Assembly (NCBI RefSeq): GCF_011752975.1
Contig: NZ_VWWP01000001.1
Span: forward strand, 62,001-126,000
Origin: Chryseobacterium sp. Tr-659
Lineage (GTDB): Bacteria > Bacteroidota > Bacteroidia > Flavobacteriales > Weeksellaceae
Direction of reading: 5' to 3'
DNA length: 64,000 nucleotides
Shown here: positions 17,886 to 27,431 of the stretch, one piece after another
Layout of the letters: every line of letters begins with the position of its first letter
Position numbering within the stretch: the first letter of the stretch is position 1
Notes under the pieces: generated by a model
What the model saw: the letters and a program-made list of their open reading frames with translations, nothing else
Database searches by the model: none
What the model was told of the DNA's origin: nothing
Translations under genes and position numbers: made by a program

Positions 17886-18314
17886 TTATTCATTAAAATA
17901 TTCTTCAAGGTATTTAATGTCTTCTTGATTGTTAATATTGCATTCTACAATAATTAAATTCTTATTTTCAAGACCATTTAAGTTATTAAAGATTTTTTTA
18001 AAATTATTAATTAAAAATTCAAATGATATCATATGGAAGCCAATAGTGCTAATAACAATATTATTTTGCTTTCCATTTATTAATAGCTTAAGCAAGACTA
18101 TGTGTAATTTGCCCAAAGTATCATCTACTCTAATTTCAATATCTGTTAATTGATTAAAAAGTTTAATTAATTTATTTCTCTCACTTTTTTTTATTTCATC
18201 ATAAAAGTAATTTATTTTCAGAGATTGTGTATAAGCAAAATTTACAAAAATATATTCATTTTTATTTTCTAAGGTTTGTATTTCCTGTAGAGTTATTGTG
18301 GATATTTTATTCAT
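17886..18314 (-). CDS. Candidate immunity protein for the RHS toxin
   Basis: 142 aa, no signal peptide, very AT-rich, rich in Ile, Asn and Leu. I recognise no family; the stretch VISTIGFHMISFEFLINNF is faintly reminiscent of STAS-like folds but this is weak. The assignment rests on context. Its ATG overlaps the RHS stop codon by one base (TAATG), and it is the last gene before the terminator. In polymorphic toxin loci that position is normally taken by the cognate cytoplasmic immunity protein. Composition unlike its neighbours fits a horizontally exchanged toxin-immunity module. Confidence 0.6.
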   Translation of the reverse strand: MNKISTITLQEIQTLENKNEYIFVNFAYTQSLKINYFYDEIKKSERNKLIKLFNQLTDIEIRVDDTLGKLHIVLLKLLINGKQNNIVISTIGFHMISFEFLINNFKKIFNNLNGLENKNLIIVECNINNQEDIKYLEEYFNE

Positions 18315-21300
18315 TATCTTGATGGTTTTACAGGGAATTTATAGACCTTTTGATGATATTGCAGGGGATTTAATTTATCGAATTTAGAGTGTTTCATAAG
18401 TGCATCCATATATTTATAATCACCAGTTTTTATTTTATACTGAATGGCTGCATTCATTCTATGATTTCCTTCGTTAAAATATCGTATTCCCTCGTGTTCA
18501 TATCCTCCAACTCCTCGAAATTTAGTAAAAGAATTGTTTTCCATTTCTTGTAAATACTTAGCTACAATTTCAGGATTGATTCCCTTGTTAATACTTTTAA
18601 ATCCTTGTTCACTTGCTTCTGCTGCAATTTTTGCAGACAATGAAAGTTTAGCAGCTCTGGCCTCATTAACAAATGTGAGACCATCTGCCATGTCTAACTT
18701 TGCTTCTCTAAAGGCAAATCCCATTGTTCTAAATGTTCTACTCCAAAAATCCTCACCAACATAATAATTAGGGTTTGATTGCCATGCAAGGTAAGCTTCA
18801 TTTCGTGTATCATATTCGTTTCCATGACGATAATTCCAATTTGTGAAATTATTTTCACTATAAGCCACATCATTGGCTGAATATCCTAAATATACAGCTG
18901 CAAAGGGACCTCCGTTAATACTTCCGCTTTCAATTGTTGAACCGTCTGATGCAAAATTTGTATAGCCTCCAGTTTTGTATGTATCATCTCCTTTTTGCAT
19001 TCCTTCTACAAAATGCCATACTCCATTTTTCAATCCCCATCCTAAGCCTTCTCTTCCATCTGGATCAATGAAATTAACAGGGTTATTAAAAGTATAATTG
19101 TAAGGGCTGTGTCTGGTCATTTTTTCGGCTAGTGGATCCACAACACCCCATCTTGCAATATCAGGCATATACATTCTTGCTCCATAATCATAGAACCCTG
19201 TAGCTAAAAGTTCTTTCCCATTATACTTATAATTATAAGAAGAGTTATTTGCAGAAGAATTATATCCTGTATGTTTCAAGCCAAATGGATAATAATTATT
19301 CTCTTCCAGAATCTGCATTTCAGATCCATTTTTGGTGTAACTTAGTCTTATATTGCCCAGGTGATCTTTATAATTATAAACATATTTATTATCAGTAAAA
19401 CTATAATATCCTTCACTTGTAGGTACAAATTGTAGGACCTCATCTTTATACTGAAATCCATCTAAATATTCTGTATATATAATTTGACCAATTTCAGTAA
19501 TATTATGAAATGAGCTTAATTTTGTTCCATTTGCAGAATAAATGTACTCAAAATATTCAATCTGTTTTTCAATTAAATTGGGTAAATTTAAATGGTTATA
19601 ATTAATATTATCAATAAGATGTGCTGCGTCTTTGACCATATTGCCATTTGCATCATATGCCATTGTATCTCCTCCGTCAAGACCTAAAGAATTACCACTA
19701 GAATCCCAAATATCTACAAGTTGATTTCCTTCATAAGTATAATTTATATCATCGATCTTCATTCCCGAATTGTTATCTGTTCCTCCAAACCTTAATAATG
19801 TTTGAATATTCCCGTTAAGGTCATATGTTACACTCTCATTATAAGCATTTGTCTCTATTACAGATGAATTTGGCTTTTGATATTTTGCTGTCTGTAGTCT
19901 GTTTAAAGCATCATATTGGTAAGTATATCTTCTTAAAATGCCATCGTTTGCAGTCTTCCAATCAATTTCAGATATATTCCCATTAAACTTTGCTAATCCG
20001 GAAGGGCTTTCTGGCTGCTGATATTTCAACTTATAGGCAAATAGATCCGTTCCTAGATTAGAAGGGTCATTAATTTGTGTCATCCAGCCTTTAATATTAT
20101 AAGTGTAGATGATATCCTGTATGTTATTTCCTACTTTTTGATTTTCAAGCTGAGAAAGCTCATTATAATTATTTTGAGTTAAAATTTCAATGGGATTATT
20201 GTTTACTTTATGCTTGTGTAATAATAATCTATTTTGATCATCATATTCAAAATTTTCAATAATAACGGTTTCATTATCTGTATTCAACCTTTTATGCCGG
20301 GTTACAACAGTTTGAGCAGCTCCTGAAAAATTCAGTTTTGATTCTGTGTTGGTATAGCCTCCTAGATGATTGATAGAATAATTTCCAATTGCTCTTACTT
20401 TCCTGTCATAATAGATATAGTCCTTAGTCCAGTTATCATTTTCAACATTCTTTACAAGGCTCATAACAGAAAGTCCATTGGTACTTCTTCCATCTGCTGT
20501 GGGAGTTTCAGTCAAAACAGGTTCTCCTTGAATATTTGTTGGAAAAGAAGGATTGAAGCTATACCCTGGATAAGAATCATAATAATTTAAAGACAATAAA
20601 GTAACCCAAGTCGGAGATTTAGGATAGGTGTTTTCGGGATTATTATAATAAACATCCATACCTTGTCTATTAAAAAAAACAGTATTTATTCTGTTTACAT
20701 TATTTGAATTCTGAAGATCTGCCAAAGTCTGTTCAGATGATCTTGAGCCACCAGTACTAATCCCAGTAATAGCAACCCTTCCAAACTGATCATATTTAGT
20801 ATACAGCCAATGTCCTTTCTTATTTAATTCAGCATCTTGGGTAGCCACTAATCGATCTTGTTTATCATATATCATAAATTCCCATCCTTTTCCTGGGAGT
20901 TTCTTTTCCACAAGTCTTCCTTTTGTGTCATAGTGATATTGATAACATAGTTCGTCGTGTTTTACTACATTAGTGGCAATATCACCACGAATGCTTGCTA
21001 ATGGTGGAATAATAAAAGCAAGCTGATTAAACTCATTATAGACATAATATGTATCAGCATACTCATCTACATTGATTACTTTTCTGGCTAAAATAAGCTG
21101 CCCTTGCCCATTCTTGAATTCAATGGTTTCATTTTGATCTTCATTTTTTACAGAGTTTTTGTACAATTGCCCATCCGTATAGAGCCAGTTCTCACCTAAA
21201 ACGGATTTAGTTGCTCCGTTTTCCCATGAGGTAACTGTAGTGAATTTTCGCACCCTATCTACTACAGTAACAGCATCGTATCCGAATTTTACAGGTTTGT

Positions 21301-21739
21301 TACTCCAGTCATTTCCCATTTGTATCTGTTGCTGGATACGCTCTAGAGGTGAGTTTTCCAGTGCTTTTTCTGCATATATCTTTTCCGATCCATAAACTGA
21401 TGAAACATTTCCTAGTGGATTAGAAACAATAGCTCCATTCGTAGTTCCTGATTGCGGAATAGGAAGATAATCTTTTGCCTGCCTGCCGAACTGATCGTAT
21501 TCGATAGGTGTTACAACATCGCGTCCTAACGGAGATGCTTTTATATTGACAATCTGTTTTAATCTCCCCAATCCATCAAAATACTGTACTGTTTCTGAGG
21601 ATTTTGTAGATGATGTCCCATTATAATCCAGATAAGTCTTAGTCTGAACATAGTTTTCTGTATTAGGAAGTGTAGTAAGCTGGCTGTATGCCAGATTGGA
21701 CAGAAGTAAGGCTCCTAGGGGTATTATGAGTTTTTTCAT
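18314..21739 (-). CDS. DUF6443-RHS protein with a ParB/Srx-like toxin tip
   Basis: 1141 aa. Signal peptide (MKKLIIPLGALLLSNLAYS) is followed by a DUF6443-type N-terminal region (TYLDYNGTSSTKSSETVQYF, then GRLKQIV) and many YD repeats. The RHS core is YKYNGKELLATGFYDYGARM ... DIARWGVVDPLAEK ... PYNYTFNNPVNFIDPDGR at about residues 860-930. The ~210 residues after the core are the variable tip. The tip ends in a ParB/sulfiredoxin-like segment (GIRYFNEGNHRMNAAIQYK), where GNHR replaces the GERR or GCHR of known members. Such tips are usually enzymes freed inside the RHS cage. It lies 5 bp after the RHS-like partner and is coupled to the downstream immunity gene. Confidence 0.85.
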   Translation of the reverse strand: MKKLIIPLGALLLSNLAYSQLTTLPNTENYVQTKTYLDYNGTSSTKSSETVQYFDGLGRLKQIVNIKASPLGRDVVTPIEYDQFGRQAKDYLPIPQSGTTNGAIVSNPLGNVSSVYGSEKIYAEKALENSPLERIQQQIQMGNDWSNKPVKFGYDAVTVVDRVRKFTTVTSWENGATKSVLGENWLYTDGQLYKNSVKNEDQNETIEFKNGQGQLILARKVINVDEYADTYYVYNEFNQLAFIIPPLASIRGDIATNVVKHDELCYQYHYDTKGRLVEKKLPGKGWEFMIYDKQDRLVATQDAELNKKGHWLYTKYDQFGRVAITGISTGGSRSSEQTLADLQNSNNVNRINTVFFNRQGMDVYYNNPENTYPKSPTWVTLLSLNYYDSYPGYSFNPSFPTNIQGEPVLTETPTADGRSTNGLSVMSLVKNVENDNWTKDYIYYDRKVRAIGNYSINHLGGYTNTESKLNFSGAAQTVVTRHKRLNTDNETVIIENFEYDDQNRLLLHKHKVNNNPIEILTQNNYNELSQLENQKVGNNIQDIIYTYNIKGWMTQINDPSNLGTDLFAYKLKYQQPESPSGLAKFNGNISEIDWKTANDGILRRYTYQYDALNRLQTAKYQKPNSSVIETNAYNESVTYDLNGNIQTLLRFGGTDNNSGMKIDDINYTYEGNQLVDIWDSSGNSLGLDGGDTMAYDANGNMVKDAAHLIDNINYNHLNLPNLIEKQIEYFEYIYSANGTKLSSFHNITEIGQIIYTEYLDGFQYKDEVLQFVPTSEGYYSFTDNKYVYNYKDHLGNIRLSYTKNGSEMQILEENNYYPFGLKHTGYNSSANNSSYNYKYNGKELLATGFYDYGARMYMPDIARWGVVDPLAEKMTRHSPYNYTFNNPVNFIDPDGREGLGWGLKNGVWHFVEGMQKGDDTYKTGGYTNFASDGSTIESGSINGGPFAAVYLGYSANDVAYSENNFTNWNYRHGNEYDTRNEAYLAWQSNPNYYVGEDFWSRTFRTMGFAFREAKLDMADGLTFVNEARAAKLSLSAKIAAEASEQGFKSINKGINPEIVAKYLQEMENNSFTKFRGVGGYEHEGIRYFNEGNHRMNAAIQYKIKTGDYKYMDALMKHSKFDKLNPLQYHQKVYKFPVKPSR

Positions 21740-21744
21740 CGTGT

Positions 21745-24700
21745 TTAGTTTTTATAGTTATATTTCATTTCCTTTACTATCTGACCATTAACATCTACTA
21801 TTTTCTCAAGTCTGCCCGTAGAATCATATATATAACTGTCTCTAATTCCTGAAGGTGAAGTAATGCTTCTTATTCCAATTAATGGATCATAGGTATAGGT
21901 TGTGATCTGATAATTAGATAAAGAATTTCTAAAGGTATTCAAATCAGATAAAAATGAAGTCTCATCATTGTTTACAACAGCTAATGCATCTGTATTGGAA
22001 GCATTAACAATCAAGTCAATGAGTGACTGCTGAATATCTGCTAATTTAGCGCCTTCTATTTTCGCAATAGGCTGGCTCTTTTTGTATCCCCAGATAATGG
22101 ATGTAGTTAACCCATTCTTATCTGTATACTGTGCTAAATTTCCTTTGGCATCATATTGATCATATGTGATTTCAGTTGTAGTATTCCCTATAAGATCCGT
22201 CACCAGAATTGAACTTGGATATATATGAGAAGAATTGTCATATATTATTTCATGCTTACTTATGGTTGTCCCATTTTTCTTCACTTCTGTTTCTACTGGC
22301 TCACTTATTATATTGGCTAGGATCAGTTTGTTGATTTGTTTATCAGTAGGATATTTATATTTAACCTCCATCAGGTTATTATCTGAGTATTTGACATTTT
22401 TATCGGATAAGAAGCATAGGCTGTTAAATGAATTATTTTCCAATGAGCTTATAATTGTATTGCTCGTGTTTTGATAATCTTTGACTGTGGAATCATTCAT
22501 AAATACGTAATCTCCAGTAAATTTGCTGACTTCATAGCTTATTTTGCTAACCTCAGAATTTTCCGCAAGGAATATATCACTTGAACTAACTCCTAAAGAG
22601 TAAACATTTACGGGGGTGAATCCAGATGGATTAATTTGGTAATGGTTATCTATTTCTTTTAAAAGTATTCCGTTATTATCTTTCTCCTTGATATTTAAGA
22701 TCAATCCTCTCATATAACTTTTATCCGGATGATGAATAGTAGGAGCAGGCCAAGTATCATATTTTGAGAAATATGGTGAAAAATACAACGGATCAAGAAT
22801 GAACCCTCCATTGCTTACACCAGCATTTTTCCATGATTTTCCTACTTTATTATCATCAGGATTTGTGGAAAAAGCACTTAATGTATATTCTTTTTTTCCT
22901 TTGCCATCAGTCTCAGCAACTACTCTTGAATACCTTATCAGATCATCTGTGTACATGTATTTTGGACTAGAATATATAACCATATATCTACTTCTGTTGC
23001 CATTGTTTTCATTTACTGTAATCTTTTGAATTTCAGTCAGTCTTCCAGCTCCATTATTATTGAAAGAAGCAGCCACTTGAAGAAGTTCCGGATGGATCTC
23101 TCCGCTGGTCTGCCCATTAGGAAGAAGATATTTGTATGCAGTAGTAATTGGCAGGGATTGGCTATTTTCTTTTTTAATGATATTCTTAATACGAAGCCCG
23201 CCAGTTTTATTATTAGTGATATATGACGCTCCACCTGTATTAAAGTCGTTAAGTTCATATTCGTAAGATATACTCCCTTTGGTCGGATAAATAATTTTGG
23301 TAAGTATTCCTGCTTTTGTTCTGTTCTCAGAAGGTCTTCTATTGGCACCAGAATAATTATAGCCATAGGATGTGCTTATTACTTCTGGAACTAATGTCAT
23401 TGCGGTATTATCATTGAAGTACCCCCAGAAGTCCTGTTGAAAAGCATTTCGAGAGGGAAGTGCTTCAGACATGTTATATTCAAAATCTGTTGAAGCAATC
23501 TGATCGTTTGATCTTCCTATTAATTTAAGAGTGTTTAGTTTTAATCTTTTACATGTATAATCATTGCAGGATCCTGTAAAATACGACTGGAGAAATTCCA
23601 TTTTTGAAATTCTAGTATTATTAAAATCGTATTTTTCTACAGATGAAAGACTTTTTCTTTTGTTATTTCCATTCTGGCTCTGGTTAATATCCTGCCTTTC
23701 AAGTCCATTGTAAATAAGGGTGATTTTATTTTGATCTGATGTAGTGATCGCAGAAATTCTTTTTGGTGATTTCAGTTTAAAGTCTGTATTTCTAGGGAGT
23801 TCACGTTCTGTAAAACCTGGATCTCCTGAATATATAAAATAATTTGGTGGATTTATTGTGAATCCCCATCCAGGAAAGAATTTTTGCTTTATAAATGATT
23901 TTTCACTATAAATAAGATCAGGTAAGGTTTCGTACTTATAATCTATATAATCTCCACTTACACCTTCCATTTTACTTACATACCATTTAGAAGTATATTC
24001 ATTAGCGTCAATCCCTTCATTCCTGTCAGGAGTATGGACTCCCCAACTGTCATCATGCTCTGGAGTAGTTTCCGTTTCGCTGTAGAGTTTTTCTGTATAT
24101 TCAGGTGTATTCGGGAGAGTATAGACTACTCCCTCTGGAGTAGTGATAATCCATTTGTTATCTGTGGAACCAAAAGGTGACTTTATTTTTAATCCGGGAA
24201 TATAGGGAATGGTAACAGGATTTCTATTCCCGTCAAAAACAAACTTACCCGAATATTTCCCTATTTTAAAGTAAAACTCATCAGGTTCGCCATCAACATT
24301 AAGAATTTGCCAACCTACTCCAAGCATAGCTGCCAAATCAGCAATAAGATATCCATTTGAGATATTAGGAGCGGGTCCAGCAACAGGCTGTGCGAGAAGC
24401 GAACGGAATTTATCAACATTAATATCATTCTTGATATTCATAGCAAGTCCTTGAATTGCCCCTCCAAGTGACTGATTATTATAGGGCGTTTCAGCCATTA
24501 TGAAAGTTCCGTTATAAGGTGTTGCAAAAATTTTAGGATTCCAGTTGGCATAATCCAGCCAGCCATTGATGCTTTTCTGTTTATTTGGCATGGGAGTACT
24601 TATTGTACCTGCAACACCTACTGCTGCATTGGTATATATGCTAATGTCATCAGGAAAGCCATTAACTTTACGGGTAATATATCCTCCAGCTTGTACTTCC

Positions 24701-25008
24701 CACCCCAAACCTGCGTCTGAAGCAATGTCGTTTACTCTTATTCCTTTTCCCTTATCGTATATTAAAGTTACATTTTCGCTTAGGGATTTAGTTGAGATAT
24801 CTGTAATGGCTAGTGATGGATTTATAGTTCCTGTACTCAAATCAACCTGCTGATCGGAAATTTTGAAGTCAGTTAGTCCACTAGCTTCTGGTTTGCTTAC
24901 CTTAGGCCTGTTAGCATTTATGGTTTGCATGTCCAGCCAATAGGTCTGCGCTTTACAAAGGACTGCACTTGTTGTAAAAAACAAAAAAAATATTATACTT
25001 TTATTCAT
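21745..25008 (-). CDS. RHS-like / SpvB-TcC-like partner protein
   Basis: 1087 aa with a signal peptide ending near CKAQ. The N-terminal ~300 residues (FKISDQQVDLSTGTINPSL, LIYDKGKGIRVNDIASDAGL then GWE) resemble the N-terminal region of secreted RHS/SpvB-like shell proteins, which set up a beta-cocoon. The C-terminus contains YD-like repeats (YDQYDAKGNLAQYTDKNGL, YIYDSTGRLEKIVD). There is no toxin tip and no RHS core motif, so it probably completes the shell of the following RHS protein. The gene lies 17 bp after the T9SS propeller gene and 5 bp before the RHS gene, which implies co-translation and assembly. Confidence 0.72.
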   Translation of the reverse strand: MNKSIIFFLFFTTSAVLCKAQTYWLDMQTINANRPKVSKPEASGLTDFKISDQQVDLSTGTINPSLAITDISTKSLSENVTLIYDKGKGIRVNDIASDAGLGWEVQAGGYITRKVNGFPDDISIYTNAAVGVAGTISTPMPNKQKSINGWLDYANWNPKIFATPYNGTFIMAETPYNNQSLGGAIQGLAMNIKNDINVDKFRSLLAQPVAGPAPNISNGYLIADLAAMLGVGWQILNVDGEPDEFYFKIGKYSGKFVFDGNRNPVTIPYIPGLKIKSPFGSTDNKWIITTPEGVVYTLPNTPEYTEKLYSETETTPEHDDSWGVHTPDRNEGIDANEYTSKWYVSKMEGVSGDYIDYKYETLPDLIYSEKSFIKQKFFPGWGFTINPPNYFIYSGDPGFTERELPRNTDFKLKSPKRISAITTSDQNKITLIYNGLERQDINQSQNGNNKRKSLSSVEKYDFNNTRISKMEFLQSYFTGSCNDYTCKRLKLNTLKLIGRSNDQIASTDFEYNMSEALPSRNAFQQDFWGYFNDNTAMTLVPEVISTSYGYNYSGANRRPSENRTKAGILTKIIYPTKGSISYEYELNDFNTGGASYITNNKTGGLRIKNIIKKENSQSLPITTAYKYLLPNGQTSGEIHPELLQVAASFNNNGAGRLTEIQKITVNENNGNRSRYMVIYSSPKYMYTDDLIRYSRVVAETDGKGKKEYTLSAFSTNPDDNKVGKSWKNAGVSNGGFILDPLYFSPYFSKYDTWPAPTIHHPDKSYMRGLILNIKEKDNNGILLKEIDNHYQINPSGFTPVNVYSLGVSSSDIFLAENSEVSKISYEVSKFTGDYVFMNDSTVKDYQNTSNTIISSLENNSFNSLCFLSDKNVKYSDNNLMEVKYKYPTDKQINKLILANIISEPVETEVKKNGTTISKHEIIYDNSSHIYPSSILVTDLIGNTTTEITYDQYDAKGNLAQYTDKNGLTTSIIWGYKKSQPIAKIEGAKLADIQQSLIDLIVNASNTDALAVVNNDETSFLSDLNTFRNSLSNYQITTYTYDPLIGIRSITSPSGIRDSYIYDSTGRLEKIVDVNGQIVKEMKYNYKN

Positions 25009-25025
25009 AGCTTTATTTTCTATTC

Positions 25026-26633
25026 TTATTTTTTGATTAGCTTAGCATTTGCTGTTTTATTCGTATCCGTCTTTATCGTAATTAAATAGGCTCCCTGTAC
25101 CAAAGCCTGCGTATTAATCTTTGTCACTTTATTCTTTGTTTTCAGATTCTGGATCTGTCTTCCACTCATGTCATACAACAGAATATCTGCCTCTTTGAAA
25201 TCAAAGCCGATTTCTACATACGCATAATCGGATACAGGGTTCGGGTAGATCTTAATATCATATTTTTCAATTAGCTGATCTACTTGTTTGTCTCCAAGCT
25301 TTACAATCTTCCAGTTTTCTTTGCCTAACTCTTCTGCACTCGTTCCTGCTAAAATGATGGAGCCATCACGGTTTAATTTTAAATCGGAAAGTCTTTCCTC
25401 CTTTTTTCTTGATTCTCCGGCGATGTGCTTTCTCCACTGTTCGTTTCCATTTTGGTCTAAATACAGCATCCAGAAGGTTTCATCATCTTTCTCTATTCTT
25501 CCTTCTGCCTGGGTATAACCTCCCAACAGAATACCTTTTGACCTCCGGCTTCCATCTTCCTGCTCCCCGCTGATCACATTCATTCCCATCAGGACATCTC
25601 GGTTCTTGAAGTTGTAGGATTTCTGCCACTGTTCTTCTCCTCTTTCGTTTAAGGAAATCAGCCAAAGGTCTGTGCCTTCTTCAATGCCTACTGTTTTATT
25701 GCCGGATCTTTCGGATCTGGATTCTCCTCCAACAAGGTAACCTGTTGAAGTTAATGCCAGTGTTCTTAGATGGTCATCTCCTTTGCCTCCGAAGTTCTTT
25801 TCCCATTCTACTTTGCCGTTTTTATCCAGTTTGATAATCCAGTAATCGCCTTCCCCGAAATTGCTGCTGACTTTGGAATGAGAGACAAGCTTCGCACTGC
25901 TTCCAGCATCCTGCTCCCCGCTTCCCGCCTTCACCTCAGAACTTCTGGAATAAACTCCCAGTAAGGCTCCGCCATCTTTTGTAGGAATCATCTTTTCGAC
26001 TTCATCCAACCCTTTTCCGCCTAAAGTTAATTGAGAGAGCTCTTTTCCGTTTTTGTCGAGTCTTGTGATCCAGACATCTTTGGATCCATAGCCTTTTGAA
26101 GCGTTTTGTACATTACCGGCTACAAAAAATCCTAAGTCGGTGGTTTGAATAACAGCTCTGGCTTCTTCATCGGAAGGGGTTCCTAATGTTTTCTGCCATA
26201 ATTCATCGCCGAATTCATTGATTCTGATCAGCCAGATATCGGAACCACCTTTGGATTCTTCTTTTTTATCTAATCCTTTTCCGGAGTAAGAGGTTCCGGC
26301 TAGTAGAAAGCCGCCATCCTGAGTGGTAACGGTGGCTGACAGGTAATCATGGTTAGATCCTGAGAAATATTTTTCCCAGGCCTGGTCTCCCTGCTGGTTG
26401 AGTTTAACTAAATGGAAATCGTAACCGTTGTTTGGTTTAGTTCCAGCCTCCTGCTTCCCTCTTCCTGACTGTATGGCGCTTCCGGTGATAAGATACTGCT
26501 GATCGATAGTGGTGGTGACCTGTGAAAGGAAATCCTGGGTAGAGGATTTGATATCTTTCTGCCAAACCACTTCCTGGGCACTTGCGCCCAAGACTGTACA
26601 TAACGTAAATGCACAGAGATAGATTTTTTTCAT
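25026..26633 (-). CDS. T9SS type A propeller-like protein heading the RHS operon
   Basis: 535 aa. Signal peptide MKKIYLCAFTLCTVLGASAQ. It then has at least seven repeats of the form D-x-W-(I/L)-x-(K/R)-(L/I)-(D/N)-x-x-G-x-x-x-W-x-K-x-(F/L)-G-G (for example DYWIIKLDKNGKVEWEKNFG), as in delta-60/WD-like beta-propellers. The end is a T9SS type A sorting domain with IKIYPNPVSDYAYVEI and AKLIKK. It is probably surface-exposed. Three in-frame GS/Q/E-rich inserts are copies of a dispersed DNA repeat. As first gene of the RHS operon it may act as export partner or surface docking factor. Confidence 0.82.
   Translation of the reverse strand: MKKIYLCAFTLCTVLGASAQEVVWQKDIKSSTQDFLSQVTTTIDQQYLITGSAIQSGRGKQEAGTKPNNGYDFHLVKLNQQGDQAWEKYFSGSNHDYLSATVTTQDGGFLLAGTSYSGKGLDKKEESKGGSDIWLIRINEFGDELWQKTLGTPSDEEARAVIQTTDLGFFVAGNVQNASKGYGSKDVWITRLDKNGKELSQLTLGGKGLDEVEKMIPTKDGGALLGVYSRSSEVKAGSGEQDAGSSAKLVSHSKVSSNFGEGDYWIIKLDKNGKVEWEKNFGGKGDDHLRTLALTSTGYLVGGESRSERSGNKTVGIEEGTDLWLISLNERGEEQWQKSYNFKNRDVLMGMNVISGEQEDGSRRSKGILLGGYTQAEGRIEKDDETFWMLYLDQNGNEQWRKHIAGESRKKEERLSDLKLNRDGSIILAGTSAEELGKENWKIVKLGDKQVDQLIEKYDIKIYPNPVSDYAYVEIGFDFKEADILLYDMSGRQIQNLKTKNKVTKINTQALVQGAYLITIKTDTNKTANAKLIKK
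25549..26469 (-). repeat. Three in-frame copies of a dispersed repeat inside the propeller gene
   Basis: Copies at 25549-25571, 25901-25929 and 26441-26469. The two outer-most similar copies (25901 and 26441) match at about 23 of 27 bases. On the coding strand the unit looks like GGAAG-CGGGGAGCAGGA-GCTGGAAG, and all copies read in the same frame to give S-G-x-G-(K/E)-Q-(E/D)-(A/D)-G. Each falls in a loop between propeller strands. Confidence 0.7.
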
Positions 26634-26821
26634 TCCCGTGTTTATTTTGAGTTAATTATTATCAGTTCTTTTAAACGTTACGAATTTAATATTTTTTAAT
26701 ACGTAAAAATGTCTCACTATAAGGGAGTCTTATATGAGTTTTGTCACTTTTTAGTGTCTTGTTTTGTTGTGAAATGACTGAAAGAAAATAGTTGGTAAAT
26801 TTAATTTTTGGACACAAAAAC

Positions 26822-26873
26822 AAAAAAGAGAAGATGTAATTATTTAAAAATCAATAATTTACAAATTCTCTTT
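26822..26873 (-). terminator. Terminator of tmRNA
   Basis: On the minus strand AAAGAGAA, then TGTAAATTATT, pair with AATAATTACA and TTCTCTTT, followed by a T run. It starts about 12 bp beyond the tmRNA 3' end. Confidence 0.65.
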
Positions 26874-26884
26874 AGTTTAAAAAG

Positions 26885-27285
26885 TGGAGTTGGAGGGATT
26901 CGAACCCTCGTCCAAACAAGCAATACATAAGCTTTCTACATGCTTATTCTACTATTGGTTTTCGACTGGAGGCAGAGAGCAGACACCCAACTTCCAGCTT
27001 ATCTTCTAAAATTTTCGTGCTTTAGCCGAAGCTTCTAAAGCCTTATTTCCGCATTCCTATATCCCAGAATCAAACGCCGCAGAACAGAGCATTTGTGGAA
27101 TATCTTGCTTCCTTACTGAAATCTTCAGGAAAACGCTTGAATCTACTATACTTCGATTATTAAGCTGCAAGAGCGAACTCTTCGTTGCCAGTTAAAATTT
27201 TGCAGCAAGGGATTATAGAGATCGCGCTACGGTTCTCTGCATGCTTACTTACCCATTGGTCTTGCTGTCGAAACCAGTCAACCCC
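26885..27285 (-). ncRNA. ssrA: Transfer-messenger RNA (tmRNA)
   Basis: Rescues stalled ribosomes by trans-translation with SmpB. The 5' end GGGGTTGACTGGTTTCGAC and the 3' end GGGTTCGAATCCC plus CAACTCC form the tRNA-like domain; GGGGUUG pairs with CAACUCC over seven positions with one G-U pair. The discriminator is A and the CCA end is not encoded. The tag reading frame runs GGC AAC GAA GAG TTC then GCT CTT GCA GCT TAA, giving the peptide GNEEFALAA. A one-piece (not permuted) tmRNA of about 400 nt. Confidence 0.95.
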
Positions 27286-27301
27286 ATGAATAAAGTGAAT
27301 G

Positions 27302-27309
27302 CAAAGATA
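27302..27309 (-). promoter_or_regulatory. -7 promoter box of tmRNA
   Basis: Minus-strand TATCTTTG, a TAnnTTTG match, lies 16 bp upstream of the mature tmRNA 5' end. Confidence 0.65.
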
Positions 27310-27393
27310 AAATATTTTGTTCAAATACCGTTCATACTGTTCATAGCTTTTTTAAATAATAATGTTCATGCAGAATTTTTAATTCAGTCAATA

Positions 27394-27426
27394 ATAAAAA
27401 TACCGATACATTGTACCGGTACTTTT
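27394..27426 (-). terminator. Terminator of the T9SS type B gene
   Basis: Minus-strand AAAAGTACCG pairs with CGGTATTTTT around a ~11-nt loop and continues into T-rich sequence. It begins 6 bp after the stop codon at 27432. Confidence 0.7.
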
Positions 27427-27431
27427 AAATC

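Noticed and set aside
26743..26758. GTCACT-TTTT-AGTGTC palindrome upstream of the RHS operon
   Set aside because: Short and flanked by T-rich DNA. Could be an operator or weak terminator, but there is no support for either.
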